From Halosimplex pelagicum (lineage in GTDB: Archaea > Halobacteriota > Halobacteria > Halobacteriales > Haloarculaceae): a stretch of DNA of 64,000 nucleotides. The stretch covers positions 1,116,001 to 1,180,000 of the forward strand of contig NZ_CP058909.1 of NCBI RefSeq assembly GCF_013415905.1, in the 5' to 3' direction. Each line of letters begins with the position of its first letter. Positions within the stretch are counted from its first letter, which is position 1. The notes under the pieces are model-generated. The model saw only the letters and a list, made by a program, of their open reading frames with translations. It was not told where the DNA came from and ran no database searches. The translations under genes and the position numbers were made by a program. Below are positions 8,581 through 16,862 of this stretch, piece by piece.

Positions 8581-10365
8581 ATGCGCACGGCGAACGCTCC
8601 ATGGCGCGTCCGGAGCAAGCTCTCGCTCGTCGCCGGGTTTCTCTCGCTCACCGGCGGGATCTACGCGGCGATAGCGAACCCAGCGACCCGCTACGAGCTG
8701 TCGATCTACGCCGCGACCCCGACCGCGTTCTGGGTCGGTATCGGCGGCGCCCTCGCCGTCTCGATCACGGTGGCGTGGTTCGACCCACACCGGTACGGGC
8801 GGTCGCTGGCGTGCGTCCTCGCGGTTCTCGGAACCGGCTCGGTCGTCGCGCTCCCGCTGTTTCGGGCCTACCGCTTTTTCGGTCACGCCGACCCGATGAC
8901 GCACCTGGGCTGGGTCAAGGACTTCGCGACGGGAGCGCTCTCCCCGTCGGAGCTGTTCTACCCCGGGGTCCACACGGTCTCGGTGTTCGTCGGACGGCTG
9001 ACCGGGATGCCCCTGGCGCGGTCACTGCTGTTCGTCGTCGCGGTCTTCGGACTCGTGTACCTGCTGCTGTTCCCGCTGGTCGTCGGTCGACTCCTCGACC
9101 GCGACCGAGCGGTCGTGCTCGGGACCTTCACTGCGGTGCTGTTGTTGCCGATCAACCTGATCAGCACGCACCTCCACGCGCACCCGTTCACCCAGACCGT
9201 GCTGTTCTCGTCGTTTCTGCTCCTCGCGCTGCTCCGGTATCTACAGTCTCCTCCGGCGAAGGGAGGTCGCTCGAACCGTGGGAACGGGTCGCTCCTCGTG
9301 ATCGCGATCGCCGCGGTGGTCCTCTATCACCCCCAGCAGGCCGCGAATCTCCTCGTCGTCTTCGGTGCGATCTCCGTCTTGCAGTTCGTCGGTCGGTGGC
9401 GGGGCCGGCCGGCCACCTACCGGACCGTCTACGCTCACACCGCCTTCTTCGCGCTCACGTTCGCCGTCTGGACGCTCTCGAACGCGTCGTTCCTCCGTCG
9501 CCCGGTCGGAAACCTCGTCTCCGGGCTCGGCGGCTACCTGACCGGGTCGGCGTCAAACGCTGGCAGTAACGTCGCCTCCCAGGGTCAGTCGCTCTCGGCG
9601 ATCGGGTCAGGGTTCGTGGAGATCTATCTCAAACTGTTCTCGGTCACTACGGTGTTCCTCGCGCTCGCCGCGCTCGCGACGCTCGCCGTGGTACTGAACT
9701 GGACGAGCGATGACGTCCCGGACACGATCGTCGGGTACGTCGTCTTCGCCGGGGTCGCCCTGACGCCGCTACCAGTCGCGTACTTCCTCGGGAGTGTGGC
9801 CGAACACTACTTCAGACACTTCGGGTTCATGATGGTGCTGGTAGCGCTTCTCGCGGTCGTCGCGCTGCGCGAGCTCGAACCGCGCCGGCTCGATAGCTCC
9901 CGGCGGCTCCGAACGTTCGCGTACGAGTACGGCGTGCCGGTCCTGTTCGCGGTCATGATCCCCTTGGCGGTGTTGACGGCGTTCCCGTCCCCGTACATCC
10001 ACAAGGCCAATCGCCACGTGCCGTCGGCCGAACTGACCGGGTATGGGACCGCGCTCGAACACGTCGACGAGTCGAAGGCGATCGGGGGTATCCGGGGGAA
10101 AGTCGACCGCTACCGGGACGCGCTCTACGGGAGCGTCCGGACCGGAGAACGGGACGACGACATCACTGCCGAGAACATGACCGCGCTCGCGTCCTACTAC
10201 GACCGGGGCGGCTACTTCATCCTCACCGAGTACGAACGCCAGCGCGAGGTCGCTGCCTACGAGGAACTCAGATACGACCGGGCCGACTTCTCGACCCTCG
10301 GTCGACAACCCGGCGTCGACAGGGTCGTCGCGAACAGCGACGTGACGCTTTACCACACTGATTGA
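8581..10365 (+). CDS. large multipass membrane protein, GT-C-like
   Basis: A 594-residue protein with about 11-12 hydrophobic segments over residues 10-460, then a soluble C-terminal tail of about 130 residues. An extracytoplasmic-type loop after the third membrane span carries FFGHADPMTHLGWVKD, an acidic/His motif reminiscent of GT-C transferases that use lipid-linked sugars. A second possible functional region is HLHAHPFTQT. This suggests a polyprenyl-phosphate-sugar-dependent transferase, polymerase or ligase, but no named family could be assigned by eye. It is divergent from the sulfatase-fold gene and convergent with the beta-helix gene. Confidence 0.6.
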   Translation: MRTANAPWRVRSKLSLVAGFLSLTGGIYAAIANPATRYELSIYAATPTAFWVGIGGALAVSITVAWFDPHRYGRSLACVLAVLGTGSVVALPLFRAYRFFGHADPMTHLGWVKDFATGALSPSELFYPGVHTVSVFVGRLTGMPLARSLLFVVAVFGLVYLLLFPLVVGRLLDRDRAVVLGTFTAVLLLPINLISTHLHAHPFTQTVLFSSFLLLALLRYLQSPPAKGGRSNRGNGSLLVIAIAAVVLYHPQQAANLLVVFGAISVLQFVGRWRGRPATYRTVYAHTAFFALTFAVWTLSNASFLRRPVGNLVSGLGGYLTGSASNAGSNVASQGQSLSAIGSGFVEIYLKLFSVTTVFLALAALATLAVVLNWTSDDVPDTIVGYVVFAGVALTPLPVAYFLGSVAEHYFRHFGFMMVLVALLAVVALRELEPRRLDSSRRLRTFAYEYGVPVLFAVMIPLAVLTAFPSPYIHKANRHVPSAELTGYGTALEHVDESKAIGGIRGKVDRYRDALYGSVRTGERDDDITAENMTALASYYDRGGYFILTEYERQREVAAYEELRYDRADFSTLGRQPGVDRVVANSDVTLYHTD

Positions 10366-10371
10366 GCGGCC

Positions 10372-12042
10372 TCACCCCTGTGACGCCGTCCCACGCCGAT
10401 ACCGGACGGTCACCCAGCCGTCCGTGCGGTCGACCCCGACCACGTCGACGACCTCGCCATCCTCGCCCGCGAACGAGAGCGCCTTGGGGACCCCGTCGAA
10501 CGGCCGATAGCGGACCGTCCGGAGTTCGCCGCTCCCGCCCGACCGGGCGCGTAGCGTCGCCCCGTCCGCGAGATACAGGTAGTCGGTTCCCGACGGGCGG
10601 TCGCTCGACAACCCGATGCGACAGGGAGTCCGGTTCCCAACGACCGTCCCCCCGGCGATCACCGTCCGCGGCGACCGGGTCGTCCTGATCGCGTGTGGAA
10701 CCGTCCCCTGCTGCTGGATCGTACAGTCGCGGATCACCGATCCGGGCGCGTCGTACAAGTCGACCACGGGCGCGTTCGCGGACTTGGCGTCGATCGTGAC
10801 GCCGTCGAGGACCACCCGCCGAGGGTGGTCGGACGGGTCGTGGGACCCCTGCTTGACCTGCGGGGTACGGTAGACGGCGGGGCCGCTCTCGCGGGTGCGT
10901 ATCTCCGAGTCGACCACCCGGACCGTCTGCCCGGTCGGCCACACCAGAACCGCCGGGACCGGCTGCGGGACGTTCCGTATATCGATGCGCACCCGCCGAA
11001 CGAGAGCGCCCGGCGGCTTCTCGACGCTTCCGGCCTCGACCACGACGCCGCGAGGGTTGATGTTCGATCGGCCGGTCATCGGCCCGTCGTAGGCGTCCAG
11101 GTCGACCGTGACCGACGTGTCCTCGACGTAGCTGCCGTCGCCGCTGATACGGACGTTGCTCGGGCTGTTGTTCCGGAACTCGCAGTCGGTGACCTCGACA
11201 GTCCCGGAGCAGCGGCTGCCGTAGATCCCGTTGTTCCCGAACTCCGCGAACAGGCAGTCCCTGACGCGGAGCGCTCCGCTGTGTGCCTCGCCGACCCATA
11301 TCCCTCCGCGGCCGTCCCCGTTCTTGTAATGGCCTATCGCGGACCCCTTCTCGGCGACGACGTTTCTGACCGTGCCGCGCGCGTCGCTGTTCCGGAGCGC
11401 GAGGTACAGGGCGAACTCGACGGCGTCGTCCGGGTGAGTCCCGCGACCGTGGTAGGTCACCGAGTCGACCAACAGACTCTCGTCACTGATGCAGCGCAGC
11501 CCGGCGGTCGTCTCCGGTTCGGTCACGTCGATATCGACGTTCCGGAGGGATACTCGGTCGGCAGTGAGGTTGAGCAGCGTGTCGTTGAACCCTCGTGTCG
11601 GGACGAGCGACACGTCGCCACAGCCGTGGAACCCCACCCGCGTCCCGTCGCCGACCGTCACCCCGCTCTCGAACAGGTAGTTCCCCTCCGGGAACACCAG
11701 CAGCGAATCCTCGTCGAGAGCATCCTGTATCGCTGGGGCGCAGTCCTCCTCCCCGGTCGCGTCGCAGTCTAGATCCCTGCGCACGTCGACCACGTTCCCG
11801 AACGAGGACTCGCGCCGCCCGGACGGGTTGCAGGCCGACCCATCCGCGCCCCCGTTCGCGCGACCGACCGGTTCGGACTCCGACCCGGCGGCTCGCTCGG
11901 TGGTGTACGGGCCGGTGCCGCTGGGGATCGATATCGCGGCGCCGGCCAACGAAGCGATGACGTGTCGGCGTTTCACCCCGCTGTCCCCGTTCGTCTCTGA
12001 CGCGTTCGGCCCCTCGCGGTCTCTGTTAGTGGTCTCATCCAT
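10372..12042 (-). CDS. Tat-exported right-handed beta-helix protein, copy 1
   Basis: A 556-residue protein. Close to the N-terminus is a twin-arginine signal, KRRHVIASLAGAAIS, so export in folded form is expected. The body is a pectate-lyase-like beta helix: short repeating strands with Asn and Gly turns (for example FRNNSPSNVRISGDGSYVED and VWPTGQTVRVVDSEI). Such proteins are lyases, epimerases or glycan-binding surface proteins; the activity is unknown. The ATG at 12042 is chosen because it gives a normal Tat leader; a GTG at 12090 would lengthen it. It is a paralogue of the 13612-16395 product. Confidence 0.75.
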   Translation of the reverse strand: MDETTNRDREGPNASETNGDSGVKRRHVIASLAGAAISIPSGTGPYTTERAAGSESEPVGRANGGADGSACNPSGRRESSFGNVVDVRRDLDCDATGEEDCAPAIQDALDEDSLLVFPEGNYLFESGVTVGDGTRVGFHGCGDVSLVPTRGFNDTLLNLTADRVSLRNVDIDVTEPETTAGLRCISDESLLVDSVTYHGRGTHPDDAVEFALYLALRNSDARGTVRNVVAEKGSAIGHYKNGDGRGGIWVGEAHSGALRVRDCLFAEFGNNGIYGSRCSGTVEVTDCEFRNNSPSNVRISGDGSYVEDTSVTVDLDAYDGPMTGRSNINPRGVVVEAGSVEKPPGALVRRVRIDIRNVPQPVPAVLVWPTGQTVRVVDSEIRTRESGPAVYRTPQVKQGSHDPSDHPRRVVLDGVTIDAKSANAPVVDLYDAPGSVIRDCTIQQQGTVPHAIRTTRSPRTVIAGGTVVGNRTPCRIGLSSDRPSGTDYLYLADGATLRARSGGSGELRTVRYRPFDGVPKALSFAGEDGEVVDVVGVDRTDGWVTVRYRRGTASQG

Positions 12043-12155
12043 GGATTCTGGTTCGGTCTCCGCGCTCGACGCGATTCGATCGGTTCGCACCGCGTGTCGG
12101 CCCGCTACGCGAGCCGTCGGCTGCGGTCGTGGCGTCCCCTTTCGGCGGCCCCCTC

Positions 12156-12164
12156 TTTGTTAAT
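12156..12164 (-). promoter_or_regulatory. ATTAACAAA promoter-like element
   Basis: Minus-strand ATTAACAAA upstream of the beta-helix gene, about 70 bp before the GTG at 12090 and 118 bp before the ATG at 12042, implying a leader of tens of bases. It lies about 110 bp from the divergent element at 12269. Confidence 0.35.
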
Positions 12165-12268
12165 CAGCCCGTTGTCATCGACAAGGGAGTGTCTTCTCTG
12201 CGCGGCGGTCGCTCGCGCGCGCCCGACGCTTGCGCGTCGCCCGTCCAGTAGCGGCACGCAGGCGGCCT

Positions 12269-12275
12269 ATAACAA
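12269..12275 (+). promoter_or_regulatory. ATAACAA promoter-like element
   Basis: CTATAACAATACCC context, about 69 bp before the ATG at 12341. It is divergent from the 12156 element, so the two genes may share control. Confidence 0.35.
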
Positions 12276-12340
12276 TACCCTCGGTGGGCCTTCGTGGCGA
12301 TACGTTCGCCGCCGAGTTCGGGGCGAGTCGCGAGTGACCG

Positions 12341-13525
12341 ATGAAACTGCAAGGAACACACGAGGGCGAACTCTACGCGACCGACTACCGAACGCTGTAC
12401 GCGCGGACCGACCGCGAGCGGTTCCGCGAACGCGGGACGCTTCCGCGGCCGGTCGGCGGGGCCGCCGGCGTCGCGTTCCGGGTGAAAGCCGCCCGGCCCT
12501 GGAAACCGCTTGCCGAACGGGTCGTCGGCCGCTTCCCGACGGTCAACGTCCGGCGAACGGGCCAGGACACGTTGGTGGCGTCGGCGGTCAGGTGGCTGTA
12601 CGTCTCGACCGACGGCGGCGCGTCGTGGACGGTCACCCACCGGCTTCCGGAATCGTCCGGTCCGATGGGCGTCCTCCCGTCAGCGTTCTGCGAACGCAAC
12701 GGGACACTGTACGCGGGGGAGTACCCGCTGGCGGACGACGCGACACCGCGCGTGTTGCGCTCGATAGACGGCGGGGTCTCCTGGGAACCACATCTCTCGC
12801 TCCCGGGGGTCCGGCACGTCCACGCAGTCGAGGTCGACCCCTACACGGGTGACCTGTGGGTGACGACCGGCGACAGGGGAGCCGAGTGTCGGATCGGACG
12901 CGTCCGCGATGGGGAGTTCGATCCCGTCGGGTCGGGGTCACAGCGCTGGCGCGCCGTCCAGCCCGTCTTCACTCCCGACGGGCTGCTCTGGGGCGTCGAC
13001 AGCGTCTTCGCGGAGTCGAACGCCCTCTTCGTGCTTCCCCGGACCGAGTTCGACCGACCCGACCCGACCCCCCGTCGGGTCGCCGAGGCGGACGGCTCGG
13101 TGTACTACGGCGCGTCGGTCACCGTCGACGGGGACCACTGGGTCGCGTTCTCGACCGCCGTCGAGCCCGGGACGGACAGGACCGGTCCCTCCGGTCAGCA
13201 GTTCGACCGCCGGGGAACGGCGGCCGTCGTCGCCGCCTCGTCGGCGACTGACTACACGGAGTGGCACGAACTGGCCGCCTACGAGAAGCGCGCGGTCCCC
13301 GCGGACCGGCGACCGATCCGGGACACCGTCCCGTCGGCCAGCGCGTACGTCTTTCTCTCGGCGGACGACCGGTCCGGACTGCTGATCAACCCGTACAACA
13401 CGGCGACCGGCGACGGTCGTCTCTTCCGATTCTCGCCCCGGTACTTCGCGGCCATCGATTCGTCGTCGCGTCGCCGCGACGCGACGGATCCGCCGAGCGG
13501 CGCGCGGGAGATCACGACCCCCTGA
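12341..13525 (+). CDS. beta-propeller protein with Asp-box repeats
   Basis: A 394-residue protein built from repeated beta-strand blades. Two Asp-box turns typical of sialidase-like or BNR propellers are visible, STDGGASW at about residue 89 and SIDGGVSW at about 144. No signal peptide or membrane segment is seen, and the catalytic arginines and Tyr/Glu pair of true sialidases cannot be confirmed, so binding or an unknown glycan-related role is as likely as hydrolysis. It lies between two beta-helix genes, transcribed in the opposite direction. Confidence 0.65.
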   Translation: MKLQGTHEGELYATDYRTLYARTDRERFRERGTLPRPVGGAAGVAFRVKAARPWKPLAERVVGRFPTVNVRRTGQDTLVASAVRWLYVSTDGGASWTVTHRLPESSGPMGVLPSAFCERNGTLYAGEYPLADDATPRVLRSIDGGVSWEPHLSLPGVRHVHAVEVDPYTGDLWVTTGDRGAECRIGRVRDGEFDPVGSGSQRWRAVQPVFTPDGLLWGVDSVFAESNALFVLPRTEFDRPDPTPRRVAEADGSVYYGASVTVDGDHWVAFSTAVEPGTDRTGPSGQQFDRRGTAAVVAASSATDYTEWHELAAYEKRAVPADRRPIRDTVPSASAYVFLSADDRSGLLINPYNTATGDGRLFRFSPRYFAAIDSSSRRRDATDPPSGAREITTP

Positions 13526-13611
13526 GCCGCGGCGAGTCGCACCGCCGAGTCGAGGGACCGGACGCCTTCGGGTCTCGGGCGGGCGCGTGCGTTCGACCGT
13601 CCGGGACCCGG

Positions 13612-16395
13612 CTATCCGTCGTTGTCGCGGAAGGTGACGGCGGCCGCGCCCGTGATGGCGAGCGCGTCCACGTCCCCGGAGAACCGGTAGCCATCGGTCT
13701 CGTCGTCGACCGACCCGCGGGCCTGGCTCCCGTCGACGGTGTCGCCTTCGTCGACGGTCCCGACCGTCGGGTCCTTGGCCAGCTCCCCGCTCACCGAGAT
13801 CTCGTACTCGGTCGTGTCACCGGTCCCGTCGACCACGAACGAGTTCGGGAGGTCCGGCGCAGTGACCCCCAGTTCGGCGGGGTCGACCTGCTGGCCGTCG
13901 ACGAGGACGGTGGCGTCGCCGTCGCGGGTGAAGTCAGTGACCGACCCGGTGAACTCGTAGCGGTCGGTGCCGCCGTTGACGAATCCGGTGGCGGTCGTGC
14001 CGTCGATGGTGTCACCGTCGCCGATCGAGTCGGTCGGAGAGATACTGCCGTCGACGTTGAAGCGGTAGTCCGTGCGGTCGGCGTCGGACCCGTCGATGGT
14101 GAGCGTCCGCGTCGACCCGTCACCGGACGACCCATCGCTGGAGGAATCGTCGGTCGACCCGTCACCGGACGACCCATCGCTGGAGGAATCGTCGGTCGAC
14201 CCGTCACCGGACGACCCATCGCTGGAGGAATCGTCGGTCGACCCGTCACCGGACGACCCATCGCTGGAGGAATCGTCGGTCGACCCGTCACCGGACGACC
14301 CATCGCTGGAGGAATCGTCGGTCGACCCGTCACCGGACGACCCATCGCTGGAGGAATCGTCGCCGGATCCGAGCGTGGTCGGGTCGACGACTTCGCCGTC
14401 GATTCGGACCTCGAGGAACGGTTCGATCGGTGAGAACGACGCGACTTCCCCGTTGAACCGGAACGAGTCGCCGTAGCCGTTTCCAGTGTAACCGTCGACG
14501 GTCCAGGTGCCGTCGCCGTTCTCGGTCACCGAGTCGTTCTCCTCGGTCGAATCGTCGTCTTCGCTCGCGTTCCGTTCGATCTCGCCGGTAGTCGTGAAGG
14601 TGTAGTCGAGCTCCGAGGGGTCCTCCGTCGTGAGCACCTCGATGACGTGGTCGTAGCCCCCCAGTTCGGTGGGATCGACCTGCTGGCCGTCGACGAGGAC
14701 GATGGCGTCGCCGTCGCGGGTGAAGTCGGTGACCGGCCCAGTGAACTCGTAGCGGTCGGTGCCGCCGTTGACGAATCCGGTGGCGGTCGTGCCGTCGATG
14801 GTGTCACCGTCGCCGATCGAGTCGGTCGGAGAGATAGTGCCGTCGACGCTGAAGCGGTAGTCCGTGCGGTCGGCGTCGGACCCGTCGATGGTGAGCGTCC
14901 GCGTCGACCCGTCACCGGACGACCCGTCGGTCGACCCGTCACCGGATGATCCGTTTCCCGACGAACTGTCCGAGGAATCGCCCGAGAGGTTGGGGACGGG
15001 ACAGCTCCCGGAGTTGGTGATCCCGGAGGTCGAGACGGACGCGCTGTCGGCCACGACGGCTTCGCCGGTCACGTCGACGGTGCTGTCGCGGACGACGTTG
15101 TCGGTGCAGTTCCGCAGGCGGATGCCGTCGCGGTCGCCTCCGGTCTGCTGGATGCAGGAGTTCTCGACGACCGACGCGTCGCCGTCGGTGATGTCGATCG
15201 CGCAACCGCCGGCTGCGCTTCCGGTGATGCTGCACCCGACCATGCGGACCCAGTGCGGCGGGGCCTTCGGGTCGTGACTCTGGAACCCGTCGAGGTTGTA
15301 GCGTCTGACCGCCGGGACGCCGTCGGAGTCGACCCGAATCCGAGTGTCGACGACCTCGACGGAGCGACCGGTCGGCCAGACGACGATCCCCCCCTGCGGG
15401 CTGCCGCTTCGGATGGCGATATCGCAGTTGCTCACCCGACAGCCCGCAGGTTTGTCGGCCCAGCCCTGCTCCACGACGACCGGGCGCGGGTTCAGCTGGT
15501 CGCCGAGCTCGGGGCCGTCGTAGCGCTCGATGTCGGTGACGAGCGTCGCGTCCTCGACGTAGCTCCCGTCGCCGCTCAGGCGGACGCTGGCCGGACTGTT
15601 GTTCTCCCAGTAGCCGCCGACGACCTGTACGTTTCCGCTGTTGCGGCTGCAGTACAGGGCGTTGTTGCCCGCCTCGCGCATGTCGCAGTCGACGAAGCGG
15701 ATCGTCCCCGCGTGACTGCTCCCGACCCACGAACCGGCGCGTCCCTCACCGCCCTTGTACTTGCCCGGGACACCGATCTTCGGTATCCGGACGTTGTTCA
15801 CGATCCCCGTCCCGTCGTCGGCCCCGATCGAGAGCGTGAGCGCGTTGACCTCCTCCTGGTCGGGGTGACTCCCGCGCCCGACGAACTCGATGTCTTCGAG
15901 GTGGAACCGACGGTCGACTTTCACCCGGACGGCGGTCGTCGTGTCCGCCGCGCGGATGTCGAAATCGATCGACTCCAACAGGAAGCGGTTCGCCGTCGAC
16001 TCCAGCAGGAAACCGTTGAACCCCTCCGGCGGGCGAAAGGCCGCCTCGCCCGTTCCGACGAACCCGACCCGGTCGGACACCTGCAGCCGCCCGTCGAACT
16101 GGTAGGTTCCCTCCGGGACCTCGACCAGTGTGCCCGCCGCAACGTCGAACGCGTCGTTCACTGGTTCACCGCCGCTCGGATCGGCCCCGAGATCGTCGAC
16201 GGCGTTCACCACGCGGTCGAACGAGATCTCGTGACGGGTCACCGCGGCGCTCGCCTGCCCCGCGATGCCTGCGCCCAGCGCAGCGACCGCGGCCGCACCC
16301 GTCTTCAGATAGCTCCGTCTGTTCAGGAGCGTTTGCTCGGTTCGCTCGCGATTCGTATCCTCCCTGTCGCTGTTATGCGCCTCCTTCTCTGTCAT
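13612..16395 (-). CDS. Tat-exported beta-helix surface protein with repeat linker and duplicated domain, copy 2
   Basis: A 927-residue protein. N-terminal Tat signal NRRSYLKTGAAAVAALGAG ends in a QASA-type cleavage region. Residues about 50-480 form a right-handed beta helix homologous to the 10372 gene product. The C-terminal half has two nearly identical domains beginning TRTLTIDGSDADRTDYRF, then a third related copy at the end, joined by a Ser/Asp/Gly-rich linker made of six perfect 14-residue units. The linker looks like an acidic surface stalk. The mosaic suggests a cell-surface or released protein binding or processing the polysaccharide. The start is the ATG at 16395; a GTG precedes it at 16398. 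Confidence 0.75.
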   Translation of the reverse strand: MTEKEAHNSDREDTNRERTEQTLLNRRSYLKTGAAAVAALGAGIAGQASAAVTRHEISFDRVVNAVDDLGADPSGGEPVNDAFDVAAGTLVEVPEGTYQFDGRLQVSDRVGFVGTGEAAFRPPEGFNGFLLESTANRFLLESIDFDIRAADTTTAVRVKVDRRFHLEDIEFVGRGSHPDQEEVNALTLSIGADDGTGIVNNVRIPKIGVPGKYKGGEGRAGSWVGSSHAGTIRFVDCDMREAGNNALYCSRNSGNVQVVGGYWENNSPASVRLSGDGSYVEDATLVTDIERYDGPELGDQLNPRPVVVEQGWADKPAGCRVSNCDIAIRSGSPQGGIVVWPTGRSVEVVDTRIRVDSDGVPAVRRYNLDGFQSHDPKAPPHWVRMVGCSITGSAAGGCAIDITDGDASVVENSCIQQTGGDRDGIRLRNCTDNVVRDSTVDVTGEAVVADSASVSTSGITNSGSCPVPNLSGDSSDSSSGNGSSGDGSTDGSSGDGSTRTLTIDGSDADRTDYRFSVDGTISPTDSIGDGDTIDGTTATGFVNGGTDRYEFTGPVTDFTRDGDAIVLVDGQQVDPTELGGYDHVIEVLTTEDPSELDYTFTTTGEIERNASEDDDSTEENDSVTENGDGTWTVDGYTGNGYGDSFRFNGEVASFSPIEPFLEVRIDGEVVDPTTLGSGDDSSSDGSSGDGSTDDSSSDGSSGDGSTDDSSSDGSSGDGSTDDSSSDGSSGDGSTDDSSSDGSSGDGSTDDSSSDGSSGDGSTRTLTIDGSDADRTDYRFNVDGSISPTDSIGDGDTIDGTTATGFVNGGTDRYEFTGSVTDFTRDGDATVLVDGQQVDPAELGVTAPDLPNSFVVDGTGDTTEYEISVSGELAKDPTVGTVDEGDTVDGSQARGSVDDETDGYRFSGDVDALAITGAAAVTFRDNDG
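13869..14133. repeat. long direct repeat, copy A (within the beta-helix gene)
   Basis: About 265 bp nearly identical to 14661-14925, an offset of 792 bp that keeps the reading frame. It encodes the domain starting TRTLTIDGSDADRTDYRF and ending near DGQQVDPAELG. The few base differences point to recent duplication or gene conversion. Confidence 0.85.
14111..14362. repeat. six tandem 42-bp repeats (Ser/Asp linker)
   Basis: Six head-to-tail copies of a 42-bp unit beginning at 14111, 14153, 14195, 14237, 14279 and 14321, each encoding a 14-residue Gly-Ser-Asp-Thr unit (GSSGDGSTDDSSSD). The copies look essentially identical in DNA, so copy number is probably variable between strains by slippage. 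Confidence 0.9.
14661..14925. repeat. long direct repeat, copy B (within the beta-helix gene)
   Basis: Partner of 13869-14133, in the same orientation and frame. Recombination between the copies would delete 792 bp (264 codons), including the tandem linker, without breaking the frame. Confidence 0.85.
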
Positions 16396-16862
16396 CACTC
16401 CCGGTAAGACCTACCTACGCGCAAAAGGATTCTTGCCGCATGGCGGACACTGCGTACCAGTTCAGTGCGACTGCTGGCTAGTTCGATACCTCGTACCCAC
16501 GGATACGGGCGAGGTTGTTCGAGGATCGATACGGTTACTCCGCGATCGATACTCGCTGCGAGCGTCACCGACGCCGTTCGATGACGGGCCATATGGAGAC
16601 GTTATCGACGGTAATCGCTCGTTACTACCGAACTGGCCCGGACCGGCGGGGCGGCCGGGCGCGTGATTGTCAGCCGCCGCCGGGCGGTCGGGAACTCGGG
16701 CCAGCACCCGAGGCGCTGCCTTCGCAGGCGGTCGGCAGATCGCCGCGGTCCGCCGGGATGCTGTGGGCTCGGCGCGACGGACCGTTACCGCCGCGCGTTC
16801 GCGACCGTCGCGCCGCGGAATGTGGCCTGTAACAAAATACGAGACGGGGAAAATCCGGCTCA
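16396..16862. other. divergent intergenic region
   Basis: About 467 bp between the beta-helix gene and the sulfatase-fold gene. Short open frames are present but none has a convincing start or protein character. The right end contains the GTAACAA element for the downstream gene. Otherwise I see nothing. Confidence 0.5.
16829..16835 (+). promoter_or_regulatory. GTAACAA promoter-like element
   Basis: TGTAACAAAATACG context centred 31 bp before the ATG at 16863, the same spacing as at 8371 and 8545. Confidence 0.5.

Noticed and set aside
12341..13525. Calling the propeller protein a sialidase acting on the nonulosonic acid
   Set aside because: Only the Asp-box turns are visible; the catalytic arginine triad and nucleophilic Tyr cannot be confirmed by reading.
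14111..14362. Regular 42-bp repeats that might look like a CRISPR array
   Set aside because: The units are contiguous without unique spacers and are translated in frame as a Ser/Asp/Gly linker.
16365..16378. Another CATAACAG-like match to the island promoter element
   Set aside because: It falls inside the coding start of the beta-helix gene (codons for His-Asn-Ser), downstream of the ATG, so cannot serve as its promoter.
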